NCBI GenBank assembly: GCA_030655135.1
Contig: JAURWC010000027.1
Location: 1 to 57,624, forward strand
Length of the DNA stretch: 57,624 bases
Direction of reading: 5' to 3'
Source of the DNA: Hyphomicrobiaceae bacterium
GTDB taxonomy: Bacteria > Pseudomonadota > Alphaproteobacteria > Rhizobiales > Hyphomicrobiaceae
A model generated the notes under the pieces. It saw only the letters and a list, made by a program, of their open reading frames with translations, did not search any database and had not been told where the DNA came from. Below, in pieces: positions 15,826 to 25,244 of this stretch; within the stretch, counting starts at the first letter, position 1; the number at the start of each line of letters is the position of its first letter. The position numbers and the translations under genes are program-made.

Positions 15826-16446
15826 TTAGGCAGCCTTATCGCGTAGCAGGCCTTCAGCCTTCAGCGCGGCCTGCACGGCCGGGCGGGCTTCGACGCGCGC
15901 GGCGTACGCCTTCAGGTTCGCATACGTGTCGGGGTCGACGCCCATCGGCTTGCCCCAACGCAGCACGGTGAACAGGTAGGCATCCGGCAGCGTGTAGGTT
16001 TTTCCCATCAGGTAGTCGTTCGAGGCAAAGTGCTTGTCGAGGAACGCGAACCGGTCGCGCAGCTTCTGCTGGAAGATCGGCTTTGCGTCAGCCGGCATCT
16101 CCGCGTTGAACAGCGGCGCAAATGACTTGTGAATTTCCGAAGAAACGAAGTTCAGCCAGGACTGCATCTTGGTGCGCTCGATCGTGCCATTGGCCGGCGC
16201 GATGTCCGTGGCACCAGCCTTGTCGGCGATGTACTGCACGATGGCAGGGCCTTCGGTGATCAGCGTTCCATCGTCGAGCGCCAAAGCGGGAACGTAGCCG
16301 TTAGGATTGACCGAGCGGAAGTCGCCGCCGCCGTCGACGGTCTTGGCCCGGATGTCGGTCTTCACCAGTTCGAACGGAGTGTTCGTCTCGCGCAGGACGA
16401 TATGGGGAGAAAGCGAACAGACGCCGGGTGAGTAGTACAACTTCAT
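15826..16446 (-). CDS. gstA: glutathione S-transferase, beta-class-like
   Basis: 206 residues with an N-terminal thioredoxin-like domain starting MKLYYSPGVCSLSPHIVLRE, where Cys10 matches the conserved cysteine of bacterial beta-class GSTs, and a glutathione-binding NPNGYVPAL plus EGPAIVQYI. The C-terminal helical domain follows (about 90-206). A strong AAGGAG precedes the ATG. It is divergent from a MarR regulator across an intergenic region with palindromes, which suggests MarR control in response to electrophiles or aromatic compounds. Confidence 0.9.
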   Translation of the reverse strand: MKLYYSPGVCSLSPHIVLRETNTPFELVKTDIRAKTVDGGGDFRSVNPNGYVPALALDDGTLITEGPAIVQYIADKAGATDIAPANGTIERTKMQSWLNFVSSEIHKSFAPLFNAEMPADAKPIFQQKLRDRFAFLDKHFASNDYLMGKTYTLPDAYLFTVLRWGKPMGVDPDTYANLKAYAARVEARPAVQAALKAEGLLRDKAA

Positions 16447-16513
16447 GGCTCAAATCTCCTTGTAAGCAGTGGCGCCACCCGGCCCCGGTTGACTGGCCGG
16501 CAGAGGGCGGTTA

Positions 16514-16549
16514 CATGCAGTTGCATTCATAATTGCATTACATGCAATT
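16514..16549. promoter_or_regulatory. palindromic operators between GST and MarR genes
   Basis: A perfect inverted repeat AATTGCAT-TAC-ATGCAATT spans 16531-16549. A shorter one, ATGCA-GT-TGCAT, spans 16514-16525. Both share the ATGCA/TGCAT core and lie between divergent gstA and the MarR gene, the usual place for MarR-family operators. The larger palindrome overlaps the first in-frame ATG codons of the MarR ORF. Confidence 0.65.
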
Positions 16550-16571
16550 GCAAGCAATTTGTGGGGCAGGT

Positions 16572-17039
16572 GTGGCCGCTAAGTCGAGCGACGATATTCA
16601 ACTCGCCTGGGCGAACCTTGTTCGAACCGGCACGAACGTTATGCAGCGGGTCGAAGACGATCTGAAACGGCAGGGTTTTCCGCCTGTGGCTTGGTATGAC
16701 GTCCTCTGGGAGCTGGACAAGGCACCGGAAGGTGTTCTGCAGCAGAGTGAGGTGCAGGCGCGCGTACTGCTGGCCCAATACAATTTTGTCAGGCTTTTGG
16801 ACCGTTTGGAGCGGGCGGGGCTGATCCGCCGCGTGCCCTGCAAGGTCGACGGGCGGTCCAACGTTCTGCACCTCACGGACGCTGGACGTGACTTGCGCAA
16901 GGGCATGTGGCCCGCCTACGACGCTGCCATTGCGGTCCACGTTGGCAGCCACCTCAGCCAAAATGAGGCAGGTGTTTTGGCTGGGCTACTGTCTAAGTTG
17001 CTGCCAGATCGCAAGACGCTGGCCATGAGAACTCGGTAG
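16572..17039 (+). CDS. MarR family transcriptional regulator
   Basis: 155-168 residues with a MarR winged helix-turn-helix: LWELDKAPEGVLQQSEVQARVLLAQYNFVRLLDRLERAGLI, then the wing residues VPCKVDGRSNVLHLTDAGRD. In-frame ATGs at 16533 and 16542 lie inside a perfect palindrome and have no ribosome site, so I prefer the GTG at 16572, which has GGGG and AGG upstream. It probably represses itself and the divergent GST through the sites at 16514-16549. The ligand is unknown. Confidence 0.85.
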   Translation: MAAKSSDDIQLAWANLVRTGTNVMQRVEDDLKRQGFPPVAWYDVLWELDKAPEGVLQQSEVQARVLLAQYNFVRLLDRLERAGLIRRVPCKVDGRSNVLHLTDAGRDLRKGMWPAYDAAIAVHVGSHLSQNEAGVLAGLLSKLLPDRKTLAMRTR

Positions 17040-17134
17040 GCAATAGAACAGTCGCCGCTTAGGTGGCTGGACCCAAAGGGGGATTTGTGTAGGATGCGCC
17101 GCCAATCACAAAGCAGAACAGGGAAGTTGCCCTC

Positions 17135-17983
17135 ATGACGGGAAAAGGGGCGGGCGCGGCGGGCGCCGGCGGAGGCCTTATGGCCGGGAAGCGCGGGCTC
17201 ATCATGGGCGTCGCAAACAACCGGTCTATTGCCTGGGGTATCGCGCAGTCCTTGGCTGCGCAGGGGGCGGAGATCGCCTTCACCTATCAGGGCGACGCAT
17301 TGAAAAAGCGCGTGGAGCCGCTCGCAGCGGAACTCGGCTCCAAAGTCGTGCTGCCATGCGACGTTACCGACAGTGCTTCCATGGACGCGCTCTTTGCGGA
17401 GTTGCAGAAGACCTGGGGCACGATGGACTTCCTGGTCCACGCCATCGCCTTCTCTGACAAGAACGAACTCGACGGCCGTTATGTCGATACCAGCGAGACC
17501 AACTTTACACAGACGATGCTCGTCTCGTGCTTCTCGTTCACCGCACTGGCGGCGCGTGCCGAAAAGTTGATGCCGAACGGCGGAGCGATGGTCACGTTGA
17601 CATACTACGGCGCCGAAAAGGTCATGCCGCACTACAACGTGATGGGTGTCGCGAAGGCCGCGCTGGAAGCTTCGGTCCGCTATCTCGCCGCCGACCTCGG
17701 CAAGGGCGCCATCCGCGTCAATGCCATCTCGGCCGGGCCCATCAAGACGCTGGCCGCATCCGGCATTTCCGACTTCCGCTACATCCTGCGCTGGAACGAA
17801 TACAATTCGCCGCTGCGGCGTACGGTTACGCTTGAAGACGTGGGCGGCGCGGGCGTGTACCTGCTGTCGGACCTTTCGAAGGGCGTTACCGGCGAAGTGC
17901 ACCACGTCGATGCCGGCTATCACGTGCAAGGCATGAAGAACGAGGACGCGCCCGATATTTCGGTCGTCAAGGGCGACAGCTGA
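17135..17983 (+). CDS. fabI: enoyl-[acyl-carrier-protein] reductase (NADH)
   Basis: 282 residues of the short-chain dehydrogenase fold. The FabI fingerprint is clear: GKRGLIMGVANNRSIAWGIA for the cofactor site, LVHAIAF, and the catalytic Tyr-x6-Lys in YNVMGVAK, then SAGPIKTLAASGI. It reduces trans-2-enoyl-ACP in fatty acid elongation. The N-terminus has a Gly/Ala-rich extension of 15 residues compared with typical FabI; a second ATG at 17180 with GGAGG just upstream may be the real start. The next gene follows within 10 nt. Confidence 0.95.
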   Translation: MTGKGAGAAGAGGGLMAGKRGLIMGVANNRSIAWGIAQSLAAQGAEIAFTYQGDALKKRVEPLAAELGSKVVLPCDVTDSASMDALFAELQKTWGTMDFLVHAIAFSDKNELDGRYVDTSETNFTQTMLVSCFSFTALAARAEKLMPNGGAMVTLTYYGAEKVMPHYNVMGVAKAALEASVRYLAADLGKGAIRVNAISAGPIKTLAASGISDFRYILRWNEYNSPLRRTVTLEDVGGAGVYLLSDLSKGVTGEVHHVDAGYHVQGMKNEDAPDISVVKGDS

Positions 17984-17990
17984 CGCCGTG

Positions 17991-18578
17991 ATGCAGCCGG
18001 GACTGACGATCTACATCGTCCGCCACGGCGAGACGGACTGGAACAGAGACCGCCGCTATCAGGGGCAACGCGACATTCCGTTGAATGTCGCCGGCCGCGC
18101 GCAGGCGTTGCGCAACGGTCAAGCTTTGCAGCCCTTGCTGCCGGGGCTGGCCAGCGCTGATTTCGTTGCGAGCCCGCTTGGCCGCGCGCGCGAGACGATG
18201 GAAATCGTCCGCGGCGCACTGCAGTTGCCGCGGGAAGACTATGCGATTGACGAGCGGCTCAAAGAGCTGAGCTACGGCAGCTGGGAGGGGCAGCTGCAGG
18301 CGGATCTTCCTTCGATTGATCCCCAAGGGTGGAGCATGCGCCAGCTCGACCCTTATCGCTGGCGGCCGAGCGGGGGCGAGAGCTACGCCGACCTCATGGT
18401 TCGCACCGTCGACTGGTTGTCGGGTGTCACACGCGATAGCGTCGTTGCCGCCCACGGCGGCGTCGTGCGCACGCTGCAAGCGCACGTGTGCGGCATCGAT
18501 CCGGAACGCGTCCCTGTGCTGGAAGCACCGCAAGACCAAGTGCTGATGCTGCACGAGGGGCAGATGCGATGGCTTTAG
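17991..18578 (+). CDS. histidine phosphatase family protein (phosphoglycerate mutase-like)
   Basis: About 195 residues. The catalytic IVRHGETDWN motif lies near residue 10, the acid motif ELSYGSWEG near 87, and a second catalytic His in AAHGGVVRTL near 150, all as in the branch-1 histidine phosphatase family. The substrate is not determined by sequence. It follows fabI by a few nt and is probably cotranscribed. GTG at 17988 and ATG at 17991 are both possible starts. Confidence 0.9.
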   Translation: MQPGLTIYIVRHGETDWNRDRRYQGQRDIPLNVAGRAQALRNGQALQPLLPGLASADFVASPLGRARETMEIVRGALQLPREDYAIDERLKELSYGSWEGQLQADLPSIDPQGWSMRQLDPYRWRPSGGESYADLMVRTVDWLSGVTRDSVVAAHGGVVRTLQAHVCGIDPERVPVLEAPQDQVLMLHEGQMRWL

Positions 18579-18717
18579 CTCCGCGCCGCTAGATTAATTT
18601 TGTGCGTTTATACGCCCTTTTTGGCGGTGCCTCGCGGGGTTGATCTCCGCTGCCTCCCGAGGCATACCGGGGCTAGCTCTGCGCCGGCGGCGGGCCTAAA
18701 ACTGGAGTGTGGAAATC

Positions 18718-20004
18718 GTGCCAGGTTCCATCAGGAAATCCCTAGGGCTTTTGCATCGCTGGGCTGGCCTGTTTATCGCGGTTTTCTTGGCGATCTCGGG
18801 CATCACGGGCGCGATCATCTCGTGGGATCACGAGCTCGACGAGTGGCTCAATCCGCATCTGTTTGAGTCAAAGGCCCAAGGCGAGTTCAAGCCGGCTCTG
18901 GAGCTGGTGCGCATCGTCGAGGCGGCCGACCCGCGCGTGCAGGTGTCGTTCTTCCCGATCCAGCAGGAGCAGGGGCACAACGCCTCGCTCTTCGTCGAGC
19001 CTAAAGTGGATCCTAAGACCGGACAGCTGATCGACGTCGACTACAATCAGGTGTTCGTCGATCCCGTCAGCGGCGAGATCGCCGCGAAACGCTACTGGGG
19101 CAAGATCTCGCTCAGTTCCGAGGACATCCTGCCGTTCCTCTACAAGCTGCACTACTCCATGCACATCCCCGACTTCGCGGGCATCGACCGGTGGGGCTAC
19201 TGGTTCATGGGCATCATCGCCATCGTGTGGACGATCGACTGCTTCGTCGGCTTCTACCTCACGCTTCCGGCACGCCGCACCGCGGGGGGCATGCCCGCTG
19301 CCGCTTCGGCTGCCGCCCTCAGGCGCACGTGGTGGGAGCGTTGGAAGCCGGCGTGGAAGATCAAACGCGGCGCCAGCGCCTATCGCCTGAACCTCGACCT
19401 GCATCGTGCCTTCGGGCTTTGGCTGTGGATCATCCTGTTTATCGTAGCGTTCTCTTCCATCTCGATGAACATGGCAGATCTCGTCGTCCGGCCGATCATC
19501 TCGACATTCGCGACGTTGACGCCGGACCCGTTCGACGACCGTATTCCCACCGACCAGACGAAGCCGATCGCGCCGGGCTTGACGTGGGAACAGGCGATCG
19601 AGGTCGCCAATAAAGACGCCCAACGCCGTGGCTGGACTGAACCTGCCGGCGGGGCGTTCTATGGCCGGCTGCAGGGGCTGTATGGCGTCACCTTCTATCA
19701 CCCGGGCGAAGAGCATGGCGCCAACGGCATGATCAAGATGCTGTTCTTCGACGGCCGCGATGGCGCTGCGGCTGGCGGGCGCGTGCCGTGGGAAGGCACG
19801 GCCGCAGACGTCTTCATGCAGCTGCAGTTCCCGCTGCACTCAGGCCGCATCGCCGGGCTGCCGGGGCGCATCCTGATCTCGTTCATCGGGTTGGTGGTGG
19901 CGATGCTGTCGATCACCGGCATTGTCGTCTGGGCCAAGAAGCGGGCCGCGCGCGTGTCGCGCAGGGGCGCGTTCGAGGCCGGAGAACCGCAACCGGCAGA
20001 GTGA
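18718..20004 (+). CDS. PepSY-associated TM (PiuB-like) membrane protein
   Basis: About 428 residues with four main membrane segments: near residue 10-37 (GLLHRWAGLFIAVFLAISG), around 155-180, near 235-258 and near 390-410. HRWAG and LHYSMHI contain His residues that in this family may bind heme, and a PepSY-like region lies between segments. Such proteins are linked to siderophore or ferric reduction. GGAG at 18704 fits the GTG at 18718 better than the GTG at 18709. A monocistronic unit is likely. Substrate is inferred only from the family. Confidence 0.85.
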   Translation: MPGSIRKSLGLLHRWAGLFIAVFLAISGITGAIISWDHELDEWLNPHLFESKAQGEFKPALELVRIVEAADPRVQVSFFPIQQEQGHNASLFVEPKVDPKTGQLIDVDYNQVFVDPVSGEIAAKRYWGKISLSSEDILPFLYKLHYSMHIPDFAGIDRWGYWFMGIIAIVWTIDCFVGFYLTLPARRTAGGMPAAASAAALRRTWWERWKPAWKIKRGASAYRLNLDLHRAFGLWLWIILFIVAFSSISMNMADLVVRPIISTFATLTPDPFDDRIPTDQTKPIAPGLTWEQAIEVANKDAQRRGWTEPAGGAFYGRLQGLYGVTFYHPGEEHGANGMIKMLFFDGRDGAAAGGRVPWEGTAADVFMQLQFPLHSGRIAGLPGRILISFIGLVVAMLSITGIVVWAKKRAARVSRRGAFEAGEPQPAE

Positions 20005-20413
20005 ACGGCCTTCCCCAAAAAAGAAGAGCCGGAGCAGCGGCGCTCCAGCTCTTCCATTGCCGCAGACTCGGGGCGATTGCTCAGATCGCCGGGAACCCCG
20101 GTTTAGTCAACGCACGCTCAGACGCATACTGGACGCGTACTGGCACACAGAGACCCGGCGCGGCCATTGGCCCGCTGGGATGAAAACTCGGAACTGAAGT
20201 GGTGCGCGTTGAGCGGCCTCCTAACCCGTCAGACGCTTCCGACGCAGCACTGCCGGTAAGGTAAGTGCGTCGCGCGAGTCTGCCAACAGAATTGGCGTAT
20301 TGGCGCAATCGGCTCATTGTAGGCACATCGCCGTCAGCTAGACTGCCGGCTACAGAAAGCATGCCCGCGCAGCGCGGTTGACCGCAGCGGGCCCGGCCGA
20401 TACGTAGTTTGTC
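20005..20413. other. 409-nt intergenic region before aroC
   Basis: No gene is supported here. It holds a hairpin at 20023-20054 preceded by an A-run, described separately, and GC-rich sequence leading to aroC. I see no riboswitch consensus and no tRNA. Frames on either strand look like chance openings. Confidence 0.5.
20017..20054 (-). terminator. hairpin oriented as a minus-strand terminator
   Basis: Arms GAAGAGC (20023-20029) and GCTCTTC (20048-20054), extended by GGAGC (20031-20035) and GCTCC (20042-20046) with one C-A mismatch, form a stem. AAAAAA at 20017-20022 gives a U-run only for minus-strand transcripts. It lies just after the plus-strand PepSY-TM gene and might also stop that transcript less efficiently. 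Confidence 0.5.
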
Positions 20414-21505
20414 ATGTCTCACAACACCTTCGGTCATCTCTTCCGCGTTACAACCTGGGGCGAAAGCCACGGCGAGGCCATCGGCTGCGTCGTCGACGGC
20501 TGTCCGCCGGGGCTGCCTTTGACGGCCGCGGAGATCCAGGTGTTCCTTGATCAGCGTAAGCCAGGGCAGTCGCGATTCACTACGCAGCGGCGCGAACCGG
20601 ACACAGTAGAGATTCTCTCCGGCGTCTTCACTGATGACGCCGGCCAGCAGGTAACGACAGGCGCACCGATCTCGTTGGTGATTCGCAACGTCGACCAGCG
20701 GTCGAAGGACTACGGGGACATCAAGGACAAGTTCCGTCCGGGGCATGCCGACATCACGTATTGGGAGAAGTACGGTATCCGCGACTACCGCGGCGGCGGG
20801 CGCTCGTCGGCGCGCGAGACCGCGATGCGAGTTGCCGCCGGTGCCGTGGCGCGCAAGGTGCTGCCGGGCATCACGATCCGCGGCGCGCTGGTGCAGATCG
20901 GCGAACATCAGGTGGACCGCTCGCGCTGGGACTGGGAGGCCGTCGGCTCCAACCCGTTCTTCTGTCCCGACCCGTGTGCGGTGGCGGAGTGGACTACGTA
21001 TCTGGATGGCATCCGCAAGGCAGGGTCATCGATCGGCGCGGTCATCGAGGTGGTGGCGGAAGGCGTGCCCGCTGGACTAGGTGCGCCGCTCTACGCCAAG
21101 CTGGATCAGGATCTCGCCTCGGCGATGATGAGCATCAATGCGGTCAAAGGGGTCGAGATCGGCGCGGGCATGGCGTCAGCTGAATTGACGGGCGAGGCCA
21201 ATGCCGACGAGATCCGCATCGGCAACGACGGCAAGCCGCGCTTCCTGTCTAACCATGCGGGCGGCATCCTTGGCGGCATCTCCACTGGGCAGCCGGTGGT
21301 TTGCCGCTTTGCCGTGAAGCCGACGTCGTCAATCCTGTCGTCACGGCAGACGATCGACCGGCACGGCAAAGAGACTGACATCATCACCAAGGGCCGTCAC
21401 GATCCGTGCGTGGGCATTCGCGCCGTGCCCGTGGGCGAAGCGATGATGGCCATCGTGCTCGCCGATCATGTGCTGCGCGACCGCGCGCAATGCGGCCCGC
21501 GTTGA
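20414..21505 (+). CDS. aroC: chorismate synthase
   Basis: 363 residues. Signature motifs are [14 protein letters not shown] near the N-terminus, [18 protein letters not shown] in the middle, and [12 protein letters not shown] and [17 protein letters not shown] near the end. It converts 5-enolpyruvylshikimate-3-phosphate to chorismate, with reduced FMN as cofactor, the last common step to aromatic amino acids. Length is normal. It stands alone, converging on the DUF2865 gene. Confidence 0.97.
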   Translation: MSHNTFGHLFRVTTWGESHGEAIGCVVDGCPPGLPLTAAEIQVFLDQRKPGQSRFTTQRREPDTVEILSGVFTDDAGQQVTTGAPISLVIRNVDQRSKDYGDIKDKFRPGHADITYWEKYGIRDYRGGGRSSARETAMRVAAGAVARKVLPGITIRGALVQIGEHQVDRSRWDWEAVGSNPFFCPDPCAVAEWTTYLDGIRKAGSSIGAVIEVVAEGVPAGLGAPLYAKLDQDLASAMMSINAVKGVEIGAGMASAELTGEANADEIRIGNDGKPRFLSNHAGGILGGISTGQPVVCRFAVKPTSSILSSRQTIDRHGKETDIITKGRHDPCVGIRAVPVGEAMMAIVLADHVLRDRAQCGPR

Positions 21506-21536
21506 ACGCGCAACGCACCTGCCGGCCGATCACTGA

Positions 21537-22757
21537 TTACTGCGGCGTACCTTCGGCACCCCAGCCGGCGTCGTCAGGCGAAGCGGCTGCCTCGCCGGTA
21601 TCGACGCTACCTGTCCGGGCTGGCGGTTCGGCGACCGGCGGCACCACCGCGGTTGCTGCGGCTTTGCCTGCTGGCGGGGCCTCGCCTTGCTTCTGTGGCG
21701 CTGGTGGGCCGGCCGGTTGTCCCGGTTTGCTCTGGGGGCCAGCTGCGCCCGGCGGCGTATACTCGGCGAGTTTGCACGAGCAGCCTTTCACGTATTCCTT
21801 GCGGTAGCGGAATGCCGTGTTGAGCTTCGTGTAGGGCTCGCTGGAGTTGACGGCGACCATCTGATCGACTGCGCCACCTGGATTTTGATAGTAGTAGAGT
21901 TCAGTAGGTGCCGCGCACTTCGACTGACAGGCTTCCTCGTCGCGCGGGAAGTGATTGGGCAATGTCGAGAAGCTAACTGGGAAATAATAGCCGTCGCACA
22001 GCCGGACGCAGAGCGTGCGGTACGTTGCGTAGCCGAGGTTGCCGTAGGTGCCGAGGCCGCCACCGGCGGCGCCGCCTTCGCTGCTGTCTTCCCAGAAGCC
22101 GGAGGGCCCGCTGTCGCGGCGGCGTGCCTGTTGCTGATAGGCGGGGCCGCAATTGTTGCGGGCGAGTTCGTTGACGATGTCGTCCTGGTAGCTGCGGCCG
22201 CCGGAGCCGATAATGTCCTGACGTTGCGTCTCAAGGTCGTGCAGGCGGCGTTTGTCGGCGTCATTCTGCCGGGCGAGATCGCGGCATTGCGACGTGTTGC
22301 GCAGCGACTTGGAGAACAGAAAGTACTCATAGCAGCGGCGTTCCAACTGGTCGCCGGACTGGCGCACCGTCTGGTCGAGCGCGCGGATGTCTGTCTCGAG
22401 TTGTGGCAGGACGCTGCGCGAAGTGTTGCCCCGCTGTCCCTCTTGGACCAGTCGCTGTTCGAGTTGAAGGCAAATGGGGTTCTTGGTGGCCCAGGCGCCG
22501 CCCTGCTGTTGTGGGGGACCGGCGGCCGGAGGAGCACCTGCTGGCGGAGGGACTTCAGTCGGCGGCGGACGATAGGTTGGTTCGCGCTGCGGCGGGCGCG
22601 GCGGCGGCTCGTCTTCCTGCTCGCTCCACGGCCAGCCGAAACCCTGTGCCGCAGCGATCGCCGGCGCACACGCTACGAGACAGGCGACGGCGAGCAGTCG
22701 GGTGATCGCGCCGCGGTGGCGGCGTGGCTGCTTCTGCGTCATGTCGGTGTGGGCCAT
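21537..22757 (-). CDS. secreted DUF2865-domain protein
   Basis: 406 residues with a signal peptide (LLAVACLVACAPAIAAAQG). Pro/Arg-rich low-complexity segments flank a helical region, then the conserved Cys-rich core CVRLCDGYYFPVSFSTLP...CQSKCAAP...CSCKLAEY, characteristic of DUF2865 proteins of Rhizobiales. The C-terminal 80 residues are Pro/Ala/Gly-rich. Function is unknown; a periplasmic or cell-wall role is plausible because of the signal peptide and paired cysteines. ATGs at 22757 and 22742 are both possible starts. Confidence 0.85.
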   Translation of the reverse strand: MAHTDMTQKQPRRHRGAITRLLAVACLVACAPAIAAAQGFGWPWSEQEDEPPPRPPQREPTYRPPPTEVPPPAGAPPAAGPPQQQGGAWATKNPICLQLEQRLVQEGQRGNTSRSVLPQLETDIRALDQTVRQSGDQLERRCYEYFLFSKSLRNTSQCRDLARQNDADKRRLHDLETQRQDIIGSGGRSYQDDIVNELARNNCGPAYQQQARRRDSGPSGFWEDSSEGGAAGGGLGTYGNLGYATYRTLCVRLCDGYYFPVSFSTLPNHFPRDEEACQSKCAAPTELYYYQNPGGAVDQMVAVNSSEPYTKLNTAFRYRKEYVKGCSCKLAEYTPPGAAGPQSKPGQPAGPPAPQKQGEAPPAGKAAATAVVPPVAEPPARTGSVDTGEAAASPDDAGWGAEGTPQ

Positions 22758-22933
22758 TGCTTCCCGCGGAGGCTCAATTTTGTCAGGCTTTTAGCCACGG
22801 TTGGACGTAGGTGGTCAATGCGGATGAAATGCGGCGATTGACGCGGCGGCCGCGGGGTTTGCACGCTTACGTCACGATCCCGACGCAAGTGGCGCATAAC
22901 AGGCAACTTTGCATCGTTTCAAGGGGCTTATTC

Positions 22934-23158
22934 ATGTTGAGGCGTCTGTTTTCGCTCATCATCTTTCTTGCGGTGGTGACCGGGTGCTTCTGGTTCTACC
23001 GCACGCTGACGCTGGCCAGTCCGTATGACGAGGCGTGGACCGCCATCAACAGCCGCCTTCCTGATCCGGTGCGGTCCTGGTCGTGTCAGACCGTACGCCG
23101 CCGCTTGGTCGATCCTGGTCCCGCGCCCCTGGGTTGTGAAAAGCCCGGCGATTGGTGA
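22934..23158 (+). CDS. small single-pass membrane protein (74 aa), hypothetical
   Basis: 74 residues starting MLRRLFSLIIFLAVVTGCFWFYR: one N-terminal membrane segment that might also serve as a signal anchor, then a short tail with two cysteines (SWSCQTVRRR, LGCEKPG). AAGGGG lies upstream of the ATG. No family is recognised. It lies upstream of cysS on the same strand with 169 nt between; the relation to cysS is unclear. Confidence 0.6.
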   Translation: MLRRLFSLIIFLAVVTGCFWFYRTLTLASPYDEAWTAINSRLPDPVRSWSCQTVRRRLVDPGPAPLGCEKPGDW

Positions 23159-23327
23159 ATCAAACCGGCCGATGAGGCTGGCCGCAGTGCTTGACGCTCT
23201 GTGGCTGGCGGCTCATAACGCGCGAGCTTGTAGCGGCTTGCCGCTGCCGAATTTACGCGTGCCGCCGCGGCATTTCTCTGATCGCGAAGAGAAACTCGAC
23301 TGTCCCCGCCGGCGCTGAGGGGGATGC

Positions 23328-24749
23328 TTGTCGTTAACGCTCTACAATACGCTGACGAAACGCAAAGACACTTTTCAGCCGATCGATCCGGCCAACGTAC
23401 GCATGTACGTCTGCGGGCCGACGGTCTACGATTTTGCGCATATCGGCAACGCCCGCCCCGTCATCGTCTTTGACGTGCTGTTCCGCATGCTGCGGCACAC
23501 CTATGGCGCTGAGCACGTCACTTATGTCCGCAACATCACCGACGTCGACGACAAGATCAACGCCAGGGCGGCAAACGATTTTCCTGACCTGCCGCTGAAC
23601 GAGGCGATCCGCCAGGTTACGTCGCGGACTGAGAAGCAGTTCCACGACGATATCGCCGCGCTGGGCGTGCTGCCACCGACGGTGGAGCCGCGGGCGACCG
23701 AGCACATCGATGAAATGAAACGGTTGTGCGCAGCGCTCGTGGAACGGGGGCATGCCTATGTCGCGGAAGGCCACGTGCTGTTCCACGTCGCCTCAATGCC
23801 GGACTATGGCCAACTGTCCAACCGCACGCTGGAAGAGATGGAGGCGGGCGCGCGCGTCGAGGTGGCGCCCTACAAGCGCGACCCGATGGACTTCGTGCTT
23901 TGGAAACCCTCCAAGCCCGGTGAGCCGGCATGGCCATCGCCGTGCGGCATCGACACAGCGGGCCGTCCCGGGTGGCACATCGAATGCTCGGCGATGGCCG
24001 AGAAGCATCTGGGGCCGGTGTTCGATATTCATGGCGGCGGCATCGACTTGGTTTTCCCGCATCACGAGAACGAGATCGCCCAGTCGCGCTGCGCCCACGG
24101 CACGCGGGTGATGGCGAACGTGTGGATGCACAACGGCTTCCTGCAGGTGGAAGGCGAGAAGATGTCGAAGAGCCTCGGCAACTTCATCACCATCAACGAG
24201 CTGCTTGCGACGAAAGCGTTTGGTGCCAGCCAGTGGCACGGCCGCGTCGTGCGCCTGGCGATGCTGGGCACGCACTACCGCCAGCCGATCGATTGGACGG
24301 CGGAACGCCTGGTTCAGGCGCGTGCCACGCTGATTGATTTTGCCAAGATCGTGCAGGGGGCGCCTGTTGCGGACGCGCCGCATGACGAGGTCGTCGCCGC
24401 GCTGGCGGATGACCTGAATACGCCCAGCGTCTTGTCGATCGTGCATGGCCTGGCGAAATCGGCCCGGCGCAATCCCGATCAGGCGGCCCAGCTGAATGCC
24501 ACGCTGCAGTTCCTCGGCCTGCTGGGTGGCGAGACGCCGCAAGAGTTGAATGCCGGTGTTGTCACTGCGGATATCGATGCAGCGAAAGTGTCGGGCCTGA
24601 TCGAAGCGCGGTCGGCCGCGCGTAGGGCGAAGGACTTCAAGGAAAGCGATCGCATTCGCGACGAGCTGGCGGCGATGGGCGTGCAGCTGAAGGACGCCAA
24701 GGACCCCAAGACCGGGGAAATCACGACAAGCTGGGAAGTGACGTCATGA
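23328..24749 (+). CDS. cysS: cysteinyl-tRNA synthetase
   Basis: 473 residues. [16 protein letters not shown] contains the zinc-binding Cys and HIGH-type motif, with further zinc ligands in GWHIECSAM and HHENEIAQS, and the KMSKS loop is EKMSKSLGN. It charges tRNA-Cys in the cytoplasm. The start is an unusual TTG at 23328 with GAGGGGG just upstream; the ATG at 23324 is in another frame. The stop overlaps the next start (ATGA), so the GFA-family gene is translationally coupled to it. Confidence 0.96.
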   Translation: MSLTLYNTLTKRKDTFQPIDPANVRMYVCGPTVYDFAHIGNARPVIVFDVLFRMLRHTYGAEHVTYVRNITDVDDKINARAANDFPDLPLNEAIRQVTSRTEKQFHDDIAALGVLPPTVEPRATEHIDEMKRLCAALVERGHAYVAEGHVLFHVASMPDYGQLSNRTLEEMEAGARVEVAPYKRDPMDFVLWKPSKPGEPAWPSPCGIDTAGRPGWHIECSAMAEKHLGPVFDIHGGGIDLVFPHHENEIAQSRCAHGTRVMANVWMHNGFLQVEGEKMSKSLGNFITINELLATKAFGASQWHGRVVRLAMLGTHYRQPIDWTAERLVQARATLIDFAKIVQGAPVADAPHDEVVAALADDLNTPSVLSIVHGLAKSARRNPDQAAQLNATLQFLGLLGGETPQELNAGVVTADIDAAKVSGLIEARSAARRAKDFKESDRIRDELAAMGVQLKDAKDPKTGEITTSWEVTS

Positions 24750-25234
24750 CGGAACGGCACCCCGTGCACGCCGGCGGTTGTCAATGCGGCGCGGTTCGCT
24801 ATGCGCTGTATTCGGATCCCGCCAACGTCAGCATCTGCCACTGCCGCATGTGCCAGAAGGCGTTCGGCGCCTTCTACGCGCCGTTGGCGGGGATCGCGAT
24901 GAGCGACTTCGAGCTGCGGCGCGGCGAGTTGGCGATCTTCAAGAGCTCGGATGCGGTGGAGCGAGGGTTCTGCAAGACTTGCGGCACGCCGTTGACGTTC
25001 CGCTACCTGCACGGTGGCGATCTAAATGCTGCGCCCGACGAGATCAACATCGCCATCGGTTCGCTGGATCACCCTGAGCGCGTTAAGCCGATGATCCAAT
25101 ACGGCATCGAGGCGCGCATGCCCTGGCTGAATGATTTGGCCGCGCTGCCGGGCAAGGCGACGGAAGACTCGACCGATCCCGCCGTCCTGCAGACGATCCG
25201 ATCGTCGAACCATCAACATCCCGATCACGACTGA
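24746..25234 (+). CDS. GFA family protein (glutathione-dependent formaldehyde-activating enzyme-like)
   Basis: 162 residues with the zinc-binding cysteine pattern of the family: [10 protein letters not shown] near residue 11, [12 protein letters not shown] near 31 and CKTCGTPL near 75. GFA proteins such as Gfa of Paracoccus assist reaction of formaldehyde with glutathione, but most members are of unknown substrate. In a methylotroph-like genome a formaldehyde role is possible though not proven. It is coupled to cysS by a 4-nt overlap. Confidence 0.85.
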   Translation: MTERHPVHAGGCQCGAVRYALYSDPANVSICHCRMCQKAFGAFYAPLAGIAMSDFELRRGELAIFKSSDAVERGFCKTCGTPLTFRYLHGGDLNAAPDEINIAIGSLDHPERVKPMIQYGIEARMPWLNDLAALPGKATEDSTDPAVLQTIRSSNHQHPDHD

Positions 25235-25244
25235 GATAAGCGCG

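Noticed and set aside
16916-17929. 337-codon minus-strand frame over fabI
   Set aside because: Shadow of fabI; His/Arg-rich translation with no family resemblance.
20005-20413. Riboswitch ahead of aroC
   Set aside because: No known aptamer consensus was recognised; only a terminator-like hairpin facing the other strand is present.
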